A stretch of 7,811 nucleotides of DNA from Deltaproteobacteria bacterium (GCA_019308655.1 JAFDHS010000038.1:1-7811); one strand, 5' to 3'. Shown: positions 1 through 7,277, counted from the first letter of the stretch. The notes: generated from the sequence alone by a model not told the origin. Program-made: numbers and translations.

Positions 1-104
1 TTCTTCAAGAGCGGACAGAATTTCGACCCGTTTGATGGAGTCCACACCCAGATCCGTCTCAATATCCATGTCAGGGGCGAGCATCTCAACCGGGTAACCG
101 GTAA
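1..104 (-). repeat. ACP direct repeat, copy at left edge
   Basis: Identical over 104 bases to 316-419, at an offset of 315 bases, exactly 105 codons. It encodes TGYPVE through LSALEE of an ACP domain. The identity is cut by the window edge, so the true repeat may be longer. On its right it is followed by normal ACP helix I sequence. Confidence 0.97.
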
Positions 105-417
105 GTTGGCTTACAACTTCCAGCAAAATTTTTTCAATCTCTTTATGGTCTTTATTTTCAGAAGAATCGGCTGCGGCCTCTTGAGTTAAAGACGGTTTTC
201 CCATCGCTTTGGACTTGTTGTTGTCAGTATGACCTGACAGATGTTCGGCGATTTGCCCGAGGGTCTTCAAACTGCCCATGATATCCGGCGGAATGGAAGG
301 GAGAGCGGGCATTTTTTCTTCAAGAGCGGACAGAATTTCGACCCGTTTGATGGAGTCCACACCCAGATCCGTCTCAATATCCATGTCAGGGGCGAGCATC
401 TCAACCGGGTAACCGGT
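1..417 (-). CDS. Shifted-frame continuation of the PfaA-like gene: two tandem acyl carrier protein domains, partial at left edge
   Basis: In the frame whose codons begin at positions divisible by 3, the minus strand is open from 417 to base 1. It reads TGYPVEMLAPDMDIETDLG, then VDSIKRVEILSALEE, the classic PUFA-synthase ACP motif. The phosphopantetheine-accepting serine codon is at 354-352. The domain ends with LPSIPPDIMGSLKTLGQIAEHL, followed by a polar linker (about 240-151) and a second ACP starting at DHKEIEKILLEVVSQL (150 on), with its serine codon at 39-37. The second copy has an intact helix I; the first lacks it and starts abruptly at TGYP. Reading this frame upstream meets a TGA at 435-433, so it has no start of its own and must originally have been part of the PfaA-like gene. 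It is either a real frameshift mutation or a misassembly. Further ACPs and a ketoreductase are expected beyond base 1 but are not visible. Confidence 0.85.
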
Positions 418-3400
418 AATTCCGTGTCTGTATCAGGCTTGTCAGGGTGTTCTGCAAAAGCGACCCTGCTCGTCTTGTCCTCAACAACTTGAGCTGATGG
501 TTTATCGATAAAATCTGTTTGAGGCTTTGGAAGATTCGGGATTTTTTCTTCCGGTTGTTGAACAGTATACGCATAGGATTTTGTCCCGATGGCGGATTCG
601 GCCATACGTTGTGTATTTTCCATCATCTGCTGAAGGACCCGGCCGGCTTGTGTTTGCGTTTCCAGAAATTTTTGATGGGTTTCAGCAGTTTGCTTCTGGA
701 GAGCCTGGATTGATTTTAAGCCCTCCTGAACGACTTTTAAAGCATCTTTAATTAAAGCGGGTTGTTTTGTATGGGTTGTATTCACGGCTTTTTTATTATT
801 ATGGGTAACGGGTTTGTCTGATTCTACGGCGGTTTTTTTTACCCCCGGCTTTTTGTTTACCTGGACCGCACTGCTTTCTTGAGTGTACGCTTTGGTTTTT
901 GTTTTGGGTTCCGACCGGTAATTCGCACCTGAAACAGGTATGCTCATCATCGGTTTTTTCGGTTCTTTGGCAGGATGTTCCCACCTGTCCAATTTAACAG
1001 GATAACCTATGGATGCGAGATGGCAGAGTGTTCTTGCAAGATCGGCCATACCCGAGCTTTTCCCTGAAGAAGCGTCCAGGGAAATTGCCTGAAAATCATG
1101 ACCCTTTAATATGGATTTTACAAGGCCGGTGAGGACGGATCGGGGTCCTATCTCCACGAATGTTTTGACGCCTGTGTTGAACAGGTTCTCAATTTCACTC
1201 ACAAAATTTACAGGGTTCAGCAGATGATTTCCAAGGAGTCTTTTGGCCTCATCCGGTTCGGCAGGGTAGGGGGCAGCGGTTGTATTTGAAAAAACCGGGA
1301 TATTCGAAGAGACCATATCAATATTTTTCAGGGCGTCCATAAAAGGTTTTGCGGCATCTTCTACCAGTTTACTGTGAAAAGCAGCGGATACCGGCAACAT
1401 TATGGTTCTGAATCCCTTTTCCGCACATATTTTTTCAGCCCGGGCAACTGTTTCTGTTGAGCCGGACAAGACACCTTGTTCATGACTGTTTTTGTTTGCC
1501 AGCACTACATCGAGATTGTTTTCTGCTATCAGGTTTTCTAATTCGGCAAGGGGGGCTATTACCGCCAGCATGGTGCCTTTATTCTTGCCTGCTGATGCCA
1601 TGAATTTGCCCCTTTGGACCGAAAGGGAACAAAACGTATCTTTGTCAATTCTGCCTGCAGCACAAAGGGCGGTAAGTTCGCCAAAGCTATGGCCGCATGT
1701 CACATCCGGCTTTAAGGCAAATTTTTCAACAACTTTCAGCATGGACAAACTGACGGCACCGATGGCGGGTTGAGCGATATCCGTATTTCTTAAGGTCTGT
1801 TCCGCCTTTGTTTTTTCTTTGAGGCCGGCAGCATACGGATAAATGAAATCATTTAACCGGTCGAAATCCGGATGCTCCTGATGAAAAGATGTGTCGGCAT
1901 TTTGAATAATTTCATGGGCCTCCGGGAAAAAACAGACGATCTCTTTTCCCATATTGACATATTGGCTTCCCTGGCCGGGAAAGACAAACGCGAGCTTACC
2001 TGGCGATTCAGGGCCGCCATAAAAGATATCGGAAAGGTTCCATGAGTTTCCCTGGTTTGATTCAATGCCGTCCAGAGCTTTTGAAAAAATATTTCCGGTC
2101 TTTTCCGTATCTTCATCTGCTGTTTTAAAGGCGTGTTCAAGTACTAAAAGCAGACGGCAGGGATCTTTTGAAGAAAAATCAGATCTTGTCCTGGCTGCCC
2201 TTAATGAAATTTTCTTGAAAGACAGGCCGTTGTCGATTGCATTTTTAAAAGAGGAGAGTTTTTGTGTGAGTTCGTTTCGGGTTGGCGCCGAGAGCGCAAC
2301 GATTTCAACCGATCCATCCCAGGACGTCTCTTTTTTTTCCGGTGTGTATTCTTCAAGCACGGCATGGAAATTACTTCCGCCGAATCCAAATGCACTGACG
2401 CCGGCGCGACGGGGATGGGTGCTGCTTGCAGGCCACGGCCTGACCTTATTGTTTAAATAAAAAGGACTTTCATCAATATTTAATTTGGGGTCCGGTTTAT
2501 CCGCTTTTAAGGTCGGCGGCAAGACCTTGTGATAAAGGGAAAGGACGGATTTGATTAAACCGGCCGATCCTGCTGCGGCCTTGGTATGACCGATCATGGA
2601 CTTAACCGAGCCCAGAACGCAATGGTTGCCGTTTTTACGACCTGCACCCATCACCTGATTCAATGCCGTAAATTCCACCTCGTCACCCACCCGGGTGCCG
2701 GTTCCGTGGGCTTCAATCAATTCCACGGTGGCCGGATCGATGCCGGCATTTTCATAGGCTCTTTGAAGACATTTTACCTGTCCCTCCACTCTTGGGGAAT
2801 AGATGCTTTTTGATTTTCCATCGCTTGAAGTTCCAACTGCTTTAATAACGGCATAAATTCGGTCGCCGTCTCTTTTTGCATCAGCAAGCCTTTTTAAAAC
2901 GACAATGCCTGTTCCTTCGCCAAGTACCGTACCGTCGGCATTCTCTGAAAAAGGTTTTGCATCTCCTGTTTTTGAAAGAACCAATGTCTTGGCAAAACAC
3001 ATGTGCATGAAAATATCATTTAATGCATCGACACCGCCTGAAATCGACATATCGCTGCGACCGGACAGAAGCTCCAGGATGGAAAAATTAATGGCGCTCA
3101 TTGAGCTTGCACATGCTGCGTCAACAACACAGTTTGTCCCTCCAAGGTCCAGGCTTCGACTGATTCTGCCTGCAACGACATTTCCCAAAAGGCCGGGGAA
3201 GGAGCTCTCCTGCCAGGATACATATCGGTCTGATATTCTTTGGATAACTTCTTCGGTCTTCTCTTTGGAAATCCCTGAATCCTCAAGGGATTTTCGCCAG
3301 ATCGGGTGGCCGAGCCGTGCGCTGAGTGGAATGACCAGTTCCTGAGTTCCCGTCACCCCTAATATTACGCTGGTTTTGTCCCGGTTGAATTCCCGGCCGT

Positions 3401-3728
3401 TCCCATATCCTGCATCTTCTAAGGCCATTTTTGCGGTAATCAGCCCGAGAAGCTGGGAGGTGTCCGTTGCTTCAAGGATAGAGGGGGGGATGCCGAACTC
3501 TGCAGGATCAAATGATACGGTCGAGAGAAAACCGCCCCGGGTGCAGTACGTATGGTCAGGCTTTTTGGGGTCCTTGTGAAAATAATCTTCAGCAGACCAG
3601 TGTGTTGAGGGAACATCGGTTATGGCATCCTGGCCGTGATAAATCAGGCGCCAGTATTCTTTCAGGCCGGGTGATTTGGGAAAAATGCATCCCATTCCTA
3701 TGATGGCTACGGATATGTCTTTTTTCAT
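267..3728 (-). CDS. pfaA: PfaA-like polyketide/polyunsaturated fatty acid synthase subunit (KS-AT-linker, frame lost at first ACP)
   Basis: Large iterative synthase subunit that condenses malonyl units on carrier domains in oxygen-independent lipid synthesis. The ketosynthase occupies about residues 4-460. It has the active-site Cys206 in DAACASS, His341 in EAHGTGT and His381 in KSMIGHTKAAAG. The acyltransferase (about 577-880) has FPGQGSQ, the nucleophile Ser681 in GHSFG, and Phe784-His785 in AAFHS, which fits malonyl specificity. Residues about 985-1045 form a Gln/Lys-rich, probably coiled-coil linker like that before the ACPs in PfaA. The start is ATG; MKKDISVAIIGMG is the normal KS beginning, and the nearest AAAGG is rather far upstream (12 nt). 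The open frame ends at residue 1153, but everything after Glu1103 (bases below 420) is ACP sequence read in the wrong frame. The real protein should continue into ACPs and probably a ketoreductase beyond the left edge. It lies downstream of pfaD, probably in one operon. Family assignment is firm; PfaA versus a related secondary-lipid synthase is less certain. Confidence 0.92.
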   Translation of the reverse strand: MKKDISVAIIGMGCIFPKSPGLKEYWRLIYHGQDAITDVPSTHWSAEDYFHKDPKKPDHTYCTRGGFLSTVSFDPAEFGIPPSILEATDTSQLLGLITAKMALEDAGYGNGREFNRDKTSVILGVTGTQELVIPLSARLGHPIWRKSLEDSGISKEKTEEVIQRISDRYVSWQESSFPGLLGNVVAGRISRSLDLGGTNCVVDAACASSMSAINFSILELLSGRSDMSISGGVDALNDIFMHMCFAKTLVLSKTGDAKPFSENADGTVLGEGTGIVVLKRLADAKRDGDRIYAVIKAVGTSSDGKSKSIYSPRVEGQVKCLQRAYENAGIDPATVELIEAHGTGTRVGDEVEFTALNQVMGAGRKNGNHCVLGSVKSMIGHTKAAAGSAGLIKSVLSLYHKVLPPTLKADKPDPKLNIDESPFYLNNKVRPWPASSTHPRRAGVSAFGFGGSNFHAVLEEYTPEKKETSWDGSVEIVALSAPTRNELTQKLSSFKNAIDNGLSFKKISLRAARTRSDFSSKDPCRLLLVLEHAFKTADEDTEKTGNIFSKALDGIESNQGNSWNLSDIFYGGPESPGKLAFVFPGQGSQYVNMGKEIVCFFPEAHEIIQNADTSFHQEHPDFDRLNDFIYPYAAGLKEKTKAEQTLRNTDIAQPAIGAVSLSMLKVVEKFALKPDVTCGHSFGELTALCAAGRIDKDTFCSLSVQRGKFMASAGKNKGTMLAVIAPLAELENLIAENNLDVVLANKNSHEQGVLSGSTETVARAEKICAEKGFRTIMLPVSAAFHSKLVEDAAKPFMDALKNIDMVSSNIPVFSNTTAAPYPAEPDEAKRLLGNHLLNPVNFVSEIENLFNTGVKTFVEIGPRSVLTGLVKSILKGHDFQAISLDASSGKSSGMADLARTLCHLASIGYPVKLDRWEHPAKEPKKPMMSIPVSGANYRSEPKTKTKAYTQESSAVQVNKKPGVKKTAVESDKPVTHNNKKAVNTTHTKQPALIKDALKVVQEGLKSIQALQKQTAETHQKFLETQTQAGRVLQQMMENTQRMAESAIGTKSYAYTVQQPEEKIPNLPKPQTDFIDKPSAQVVEDKTSRVAFAEHPDKPDTDTELPVTRLRCSPLTWILRRIWVWTPSNGSKFCPLLKKKCPLSLPFRRISWAV
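316..419 (-). repeat. ACP direct repeat, second copy, ending at the frame break
   Basis: Perfect copy of 1-104. Identity stops at base 420 (t here, g at 105). From there rightwards the sequence is linker-coding rather than ACP helix I. The repeat boundary therefore coincides with the point where the synthase reading frame is lost. Confidence 0.97.
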
Positions 3729-3878
3729 TTATAATATTTGCCTTTAGGCCGTAAAACGCCAAGACGTTATCCTTGGGATATAAGACCTGCTTTAGCATTT
3801 TTTGTTGTGAATCTGAAAGTTATAGCATTAACTTTTCAAGTGATGAGGTATAAGCCCCATAGCCCATAGCCCCTCTGA
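3729..3878. other. Spacer between pfaD and the PfaA-like gene
   Basis: A 150-base gap between two same-strand genes. It contains an AT-rich hairpin (AAAGTTA 3816-3822, TAACTTT 3829-3835, six-base loop) and a 7-bp tandem duplication CCCATAG at 3856-3869. The hairpin lacks a GC-rich stem and is not followed by a U-run on the minus strand, so it does not look like an intrinsic terminator. Cotranscription of the two genes is therefore plausible. No strong promoter was recognised. Confidence 0.5.
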
Positions 3879-5543
3879 CTAACAGGCGTCCAGAATTTTC
3901 GATATTTTCGAAAGTTCCATGGGAGAAAAAATTCCTGCTTCGGAAGAAAGCGCTATCCCCTGGGCACGAAGCCAGTTGGCACGGGTGGAGACTGAAGCTC
4001 CGAAAAGAAGATTCATTGCAACAGTGGTAACTTTACGGTTTTCAGGTTTTTCAAGAAAAGATCCTTTAACCCACTCATTAAAAGCGCCAATGGCCGGCCC
4101 GCACCAGATCTGGGAGTCAATGAGTCTTTCAGGATCACCGGATATGGCCCATCTTGAAGACTGCCCGAGATAAGAGCGAAAGACAAGCGCCATCTTGTGT
4201 TTGGGGTCTTTTTCAGCTCTTGTTATCTGTTTGGGGTCACGTATTGCAAAAAAATCCGCTGTTTTTTCCCATACCGCTTCAAAGGGGGAATGAAAGAATT
4301 TATTCTTCAGTATGTCTTTATCTTTTTCCGGGATATCTTCAAGAGAATCATATTTTGTGTAAAGCTCATAGAGTTTTCCGGCACGGACCGAATACATGGT
4401 GCCGCGTTTTAAAACCTGGACCTTTACACCCATTTGAAACATATCCGCTGATGGTGCCATGGTCACATCCGCCTGTCCGGCTTTTGAAAGCATCCGGCGA
4501 ACGGCACCCGACGTGCCGGATTCAATGCAGGCCTGATTAACCGAACCGGTAAGAATATAAGCGGCTCCCATTGCAAATGCCGCAGCTGCTGATTCGGGTG
4601 TGGCGATTCCTCCCCCGAGACCTACCCGAAGCGGTTCTTTATAGTTGTATTTTTGAGCCATTTCATTGCGCAAAGCGATCATGGTCGGTAATAACGCAAA
4701 GGCCGGTCGATTGTCCGTATGACCGCCTGAATCGGCTTCGGCTGTAAGATCTTCCGCCATGGGTATGGATTCGGCAAGCTGGGCTTCTTCACTGGTGAGC
4801 ATCTTTTTTTCGACAAGCTGCGCCAGAATCTTTTTCGGTGGCGGCGAAAAGAATTTTTGGGCCACTTCCACTCTGGAAACTTTGGCAATGACCTTGTTGG
4901 GAACAATGATGTTGCCGCCGGCGTCACGATGAATTCCTTTAACACGAAAGTAAACGAGGGGAAGCGTGAGCCTCATGTAGGCTGCGGCACTGACCAGCTT
5001 AACCCCTTTTCTTAAATAAAGATCGACCACGGCTTGTTCAAGCTCGGGAGCGTGGGGGCTGTTGATCAGGTTAAAACCAAAGGGGAGATTATCCATGCGT
5101 TCCTGCAGCCTGTCGATGGCATCTTCGACTCTCTCGGGAGAAAGCCCGCCGGCACCAAAAAAACCGATCATTCCGGCACGGCCCATCTGTTCGACCATCT
5201 CCACGGATGTGATGCCGTTTGCCATAGCACCTGCAACATAAGCATACCGAAGATTGTGTGTTCTTTTAAAAAGGGGATCACCGAAGTTTTCCGGGTGAAG
5301 GGGAGGTGCATAGGCTGCCAGGGGATAGCTTTGTGACTCCGGCGGTATTTTTTCTCCGATAGTAACCTTGCCGTCGTTGCCGACTCCGATCTGCCCATCA
5401 ATATCCATAAGGAATACAGGATGTATAATATTCTTGACGGCGGCCTTAAGTGCATCTTCTCCCTTTTCAGGCATTATATTTTGGGTGGCATTGTTCGGAG
5501 TCCACCAACCCGATATTCTCTTGTTTTGAAATAATGTCGTCAC
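3879..5543 (-). CDS. pfaD: PfaD-type trans-acting enoyl reductase (FMN, 2-nitropropane dioxygenase-like)
   Basis: Flavin-dependent TIM-barrel enoyl reductase that saturates selected enoyl-ACP intermediates for a PfaA/B/C-type synthase; cytosolic. The 554-residue length and sequence match the PfaD family. The N-terminal stretch includes NLRYAYVAGAMANGI (about 97-111), followed by the barrel start GRAGMIGFFGAGGL (121-134). EADSGGHTDNRP (269-280) carries the family's His275. GLGGGIATPESAAAAF (308-323) and MGAAYILTGSVNQ (325-337) form the FMN phosphate-binding region. The C-terminal QSSRWAISGDPERLIDSQIW and GPAIGAFNEWVKGS segments are characteristic of PfaD. The start is GTG, preceded by AAAGGG (5558-5553) with nine-base spacing. 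It lies 150 bases upstream of the PfaA-like gene in the same direction. A D-before-A order resembles the myxobacterial pfa1-pfa2 layout rather than the marine pfaABCD layout. No frame damage or missing motif was seen. Confidence 0.95.
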   Translation of the reverse strand: MTTLFQNKRISGWWTPNNATQNIMPEKGEDALKAAVKNIIHPVFLMDIDGQIGVGNDGKVTIGEKIPPESQSYPLAAYAPPLHPENFGDPLFKRTHNLRYAYVAGAMANGITSVEMVEQMGRAGMIGFFGAGGLSPERVEDAIDRLQERMDNLPFGFNLINSPHAPELEQAVVDLYLRKGVKLVSAAAYMRLTLPLVYFRVKGIHRDAGGNIIVPNKVIAKVSRVEVAQKFFSPPPKKILAQLVEKKMLTSEEAQLAESIPMAEDLTAEADSGGHTDNRPAFALLPTMIALRNEMAQKYNYKEPLRVGLGGGIATPESAAAAFAMGAAYILTGSVNQACIESGTSGAVRRMLSKAGQADVTMAPSADMFQMGVKVQVLKRGTMYSVRAGKLYELYTKYDSLEDIPEKDKDILKNKFFHSPFEAVWEKTADFFAIRDPKQITRAEKDPKHKMALVFRSYLGQSSRWAISGDPERLIDSQIWCGPAIGAFNEWVKGSFLEKPENRKVTTVAMNLLFGASVSTRANWLRAQGIALSSEAGIFSPMELSKISKILDAC

Positions 5544-5651
5544 GGTTATAAACCCTTTTATATTTATTGAACGTTCTGCGTGGTCCGCCTTTCACTCACC
5601 TTTCTCAATTATCCGGATGCCGAGCAAAGTTAAAGCAAAGCAGTACTGAAA

Positions 5652-5698
5652 ACGTCGATTACGGACGTATGCAGTCTATACGCATAATTGGAAATTAT
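5652..5698 (-). other. Leader region of pfaD with overlapping inverted repeats
   Basis: Three short perfect inverted repeats lie between the probable promoter and pfaD: ACGTC/GACGT (5652-5656, 5664-5668), CGTAT/ATACG (5666-5670, 5678-5682) and ATAATT/AATTAT (5684-5689, 5693-5698). The first two share bases 5666-5668 and cannot form at once. This may be leader RNA structure or chance. No known riboswitch was recognised. Confidence 0.25.
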
Positions 5699-5718
5699 CG
5701 CTGTAAGCAAAATTTATT

Positions 5719-5747
5719 ATATTATTATAATTATAATAACCGGTCAA
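5719..5747 (-). promoter_or_regulatory. Candidate sigma-70-like promoter for pfaD-pfaA
   Basis: On the minus strand, TTGACC (5747-5742) is separated by 17 bases from TAATAT (5724-5719), in a very AT-rich stretch upstream of pfaD. The -35 matches the consensus at five of six positions and the -10 at four. Transcription would begin near 5712, giving a leader of about 170 nt. The call is by motif only. Confidence 0.45.
5722..5739. promoter_or_regulatory. Perfect 18-bp AT palindrome within the pfaD promoter
   Basis: TTATTATAATTATAATAA is self-complementary over all 18 bases and lies between the candidate -35 and -10 elements. This is a typical place for a repressor operator. Because it is entirely A/T, chance is a real alternative. 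Confidence 0.35.
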
Positions 5748-5929
5748 GAAGGAAAAAAGCCCTGAATTAACCATCTTATATTCCAAGTTTTTGATTTTTT
5801 TATATTTTATCGCAGGCCGTGGTGGATGAGGTTTAATTTCATTAACCGAAAGAACGCCTGGAAATTTAAGGCCGATTTTCGGGTGGTTGACATACCTGTC
5901 AACAAGCGCATCCAATGAAGTCAATGGTA

Positions 5930-7051
5930 TCACTCTCCGATCAAAAAGTTCCGGCAGTCCAGGCTGTTGAGCACCTCGGCGTCATTTTCCCGGACAAGCA
6001 CCATGTTTTCGAGCCTGAGACCTCCCCAACCGGGAATGTATATCCCGGGTTCAACGGTAACAACCATTCCCTGCTCAAGCTTTGTATCACTTAATTTACT
6101 CAGTCTTGGAGATTCATGAACGGCAAGACCGACGCCATGCCCAAGACCGTGGCTGAATTTGCCTTTAAATTCGGTTTTGTCAATGTGGCTTCTTGCGATG
6201 GTGTCAACTTCTTTTCCCGTTATACCGGGACGTATGGCATCAACGGCTTTTTGCTGGGCATCATACAGGGTCGTAAAAATTTTTTTAAATCGTTCATCAG
6301 GCGTTCCGATTACAACCGTTCTGGATGTATCGGAACAGTAACCGTCTATTTTTACACCCCAGTCAAAGAGAATCGGCTCACCTTTCTGAAATCTTCTGTC
6401 TCCGGGAATGGCATGGGGCAGAGCGCTGTTGGGGCCGGAAGCCACGATCGTTGGAAAGGACAATGATTCCGCACCAGCTTCACGCATTCCCTTCTCCATG
6501 GCCCAGGCAGCCTCTTTTTCCGTCATGCCCGGTAAAAGGCCGTTTGCAATAAAATCCTTGAAAACCGACTCGGCAATGTCAAGGGCTTTTTTTATGGTTT
6601 CGACCTCTGCAGGGTCCTTTGTTACACGAAGGTTTTCCACCATGTTATCGGCATCAACAAGATCAACGGCAATCTTTTCTTTTTGGAGTTGCTCATCAAT
6701 TTTTATATACTGATGATATGACATGCGCCTGCTTTCAAAGCCGAGTTTTTTGGTTTTCAATTGCCGCAGAATATCGGGTAATTCTCTGACCAGCCCTTTT
6801 TCGTAACATCTGATTTCATAAAGAGGGGCCTCATTTTCAGCCTGGGTCTCAAAGCGTGAATCCGTGGCAAAAATAAGTTCTTCTTCGGTTATAAACAGCG
6901 CACCGGCTGATTCTTCAAACTGGCTGTCCTCGCCTGTAAAACCACTTAAATACCTTCGGTTCTCTTCTTTGAGAACCATTAAAGTGTCAAAATTTTTGTT
7001 TGAAGATGATTTTTTAAGTTGTGTTAATCTTTTTTTAATAGTTTTTTGCAC
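5930..7051 (-). CDS. M24 family metallopeptidase (aminopeptidase P / Xaa-Pro dipeptidase type)
   Basis: Cytosolic metallopeptidase expected to cleave Xaa-Pro bonds in peptide turnover. The 373 residues fit the short PepQ/PepP-like bacterial group. The N-terminal creatinase-like domain (about 1-135) includes NRRYLSGFTGED. The pita-bread M24 domain follows (about 140-365). All five metal ligands are visible: Asp230 (FDWG), Asp241 (SDTSRT), His305 (GHGLGHGVG), Glu334 (VEPGIY) and Glu348 (RLEN). The usual catalytic histidines are His213 (LPHAIP) and His312 (VHES). The start is GTG at 7051, with AAGGA (7063-7059) seven bases upstream. There is no signal peptide or membrane segment. It is divergent from mqnE, and its stop overlaps the start of a short downstream frame, suggesting it once headed a longer operon. 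Choosing between prolidase and aminopeptidase P from sequence alone is not safe, so no symbol is given. Confidence 0.95.
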   Translation of the reverse strand: MQKTIKKRLTQLKKSSSNKNFDTLMVLKEENRRYLSGFTGEDSQFEESAGALFITEEELIFATDSRFETQAENEAPLYEIRCYEKGLVRELPDILRQLKTKKLGFESRRMSYHQYIKIDEQLQKEKIAVDLVDADNMVENLRVTKDPAEVETIKKALDIAESVFKDFIANGLLPGMTEKEAAWAMEKGMREAGAESLSFPTIVASGPNSALPHAIPGDRRFQKGEPILFDWGVKIDGYCSDTSRTVVIGTPDERFKKIFTTLYDAQQKAVDAIRPGITGKEVDTIARSHIDKTEFKGKFSHGLGHGVGLAVHESPRLSKLSDTKLEQGMVVTVEPGIYIPGWGGLRLENMVLVRENDAEVLNSLDCRNFLIGE

Positions 7052-7166
7052 AATAAGTTCCTTTTCCGGACCGGGAAGTCTTTTGTTTTTTTACGATATT
7101 TGGAAACTGACAGAAGCTATCAAAATAGTAAAATCCCATCAATAAAATTAATAATCATATCAAAAT

Positions 7167-7185
7167 AATCAATAAAGACTTGATT
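7167..7185. promoter_or_regulatory. Inverted repeat AATCAA-N7-TTGATT
   Basis: Perfect six-base arms (7167-7172 and 7180-7185) in the peptidase-mqnE divergent region. The right arm is also the candidate -35 of the mqnE promoter. It has TTGAT half-sites, but in the opposite arrangement to an FNR box (TTGAT-N4-ATCAA), so an FNR site is not claimed. Confidence 0.25.
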
Positions 7186-7209
7186 TAAATATTTCAACTG
7201 TTTTATATG
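7180..7209 (+). promoter_or_regulatory. Candidate promoter for mqnE
   Basis: TTGATT (7180-7185), an 18-base spacer and TATATG (7204-7209). The predicted start of transcription near 7216 falls inside the TGACCA dyad. The leader would be about 110 nt. The surroundings are AT-rich, so other -10/-35 pairs, such as one using TTGATT at 7256, cannot be excluded. Confidence 0.3.
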
Positions 7210-7211
7210 TG

Positions 7212-7225
7212 TGACCACATGGTCA
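7212..7225. promoter_or_regulatory. Candidate operator TGACCA-CA-TGGTCA
   Basis: A perfect six-base dyad with a two-base centre, standing out as GC-containing in an otherwise AT-rich region. It sits at the expected transcription start of mqnE. Such sites are commonly bound by dimeric regulators (for example the GntR or Crp families), but the regulator cannot be named. Confidence 0.4.
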
Positions 7226-7277
7226 TACTGTGAATACGTTTTAATTTTTAAAATTTTGATTTTTTTCACTAAATGTA

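Larger units (their letters stand above)
5676..5933 (-). pseudogene. Short overlapping frame after the M24 peptidase, possibly a stump of a lost gene (xerD-like N-terminus)
   Basis: The frame starts with GTG overlapping the TGA stop of the upstream peptidase by two bases (GTGA), or with TTG at 5924, and GGAG lies at 5938-5935. Such overlap usually marks a translationally coupled next gene. The first residues, LTSLDALVDRYVNH, resemble from memory the beginning of XerD-type tyrosine recombinases, a plausible neighbour. The resemblance stops after about 15 residues. The rest is Pro/Lys-rich, then AT-rich, and runs into the pfaD promoter, which does not look like a real protein. I read it as a truncated gene end or a non-genic frame; an uncharacterised short protein of at most 85 residues is the alternative. 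The 5544-5929 region holds no other gene that I can support. Confidence 0.3.

Noticed and set aside
405..440. Programmed ribosomal frameshift joining the KS-AT frame to the ACP frame
   Set aside because: The junction (GACACGGAATTACCGG on the coding strand) has no slippery heptamer or homopolymer run. The missing ACP helix I also shows that sequence was lost, which a frameshift signal would not explain.
2905..3345. Plus-strand open frame of 146 codons opposite the ketosynthase
   Set aside because: It is a shadow of the highly conserved ketosynthase on the other strand; its translation shows no recognisable domain.
3816..3835. Hairpin between pfaD and the PfaA-like gene as a transcription terminator
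   Set aside because: The stem is only seven mostly A/T pairs, and on the minus strand it is followed by an A-run rather than a T-run.
5886..5903. Perfect inverted repeat GTTGACA-TACC-TGTCAAC as a recombination or operator site
   Set aside because: It lies inside the short frame and is explained by the codons for Val-Asp-Arg-Tyr-Val-Asn. It is not at a promoter, and no second copy is visible to support an att or dif site.
5766..5920. Plus-strand open stretch reading MRFNFINRKNAWKF from 5826
   Set aside because: It is very short, has no ribosome binding site, overlaps the peptidase-linked minus frame, and resembles no family known to me.
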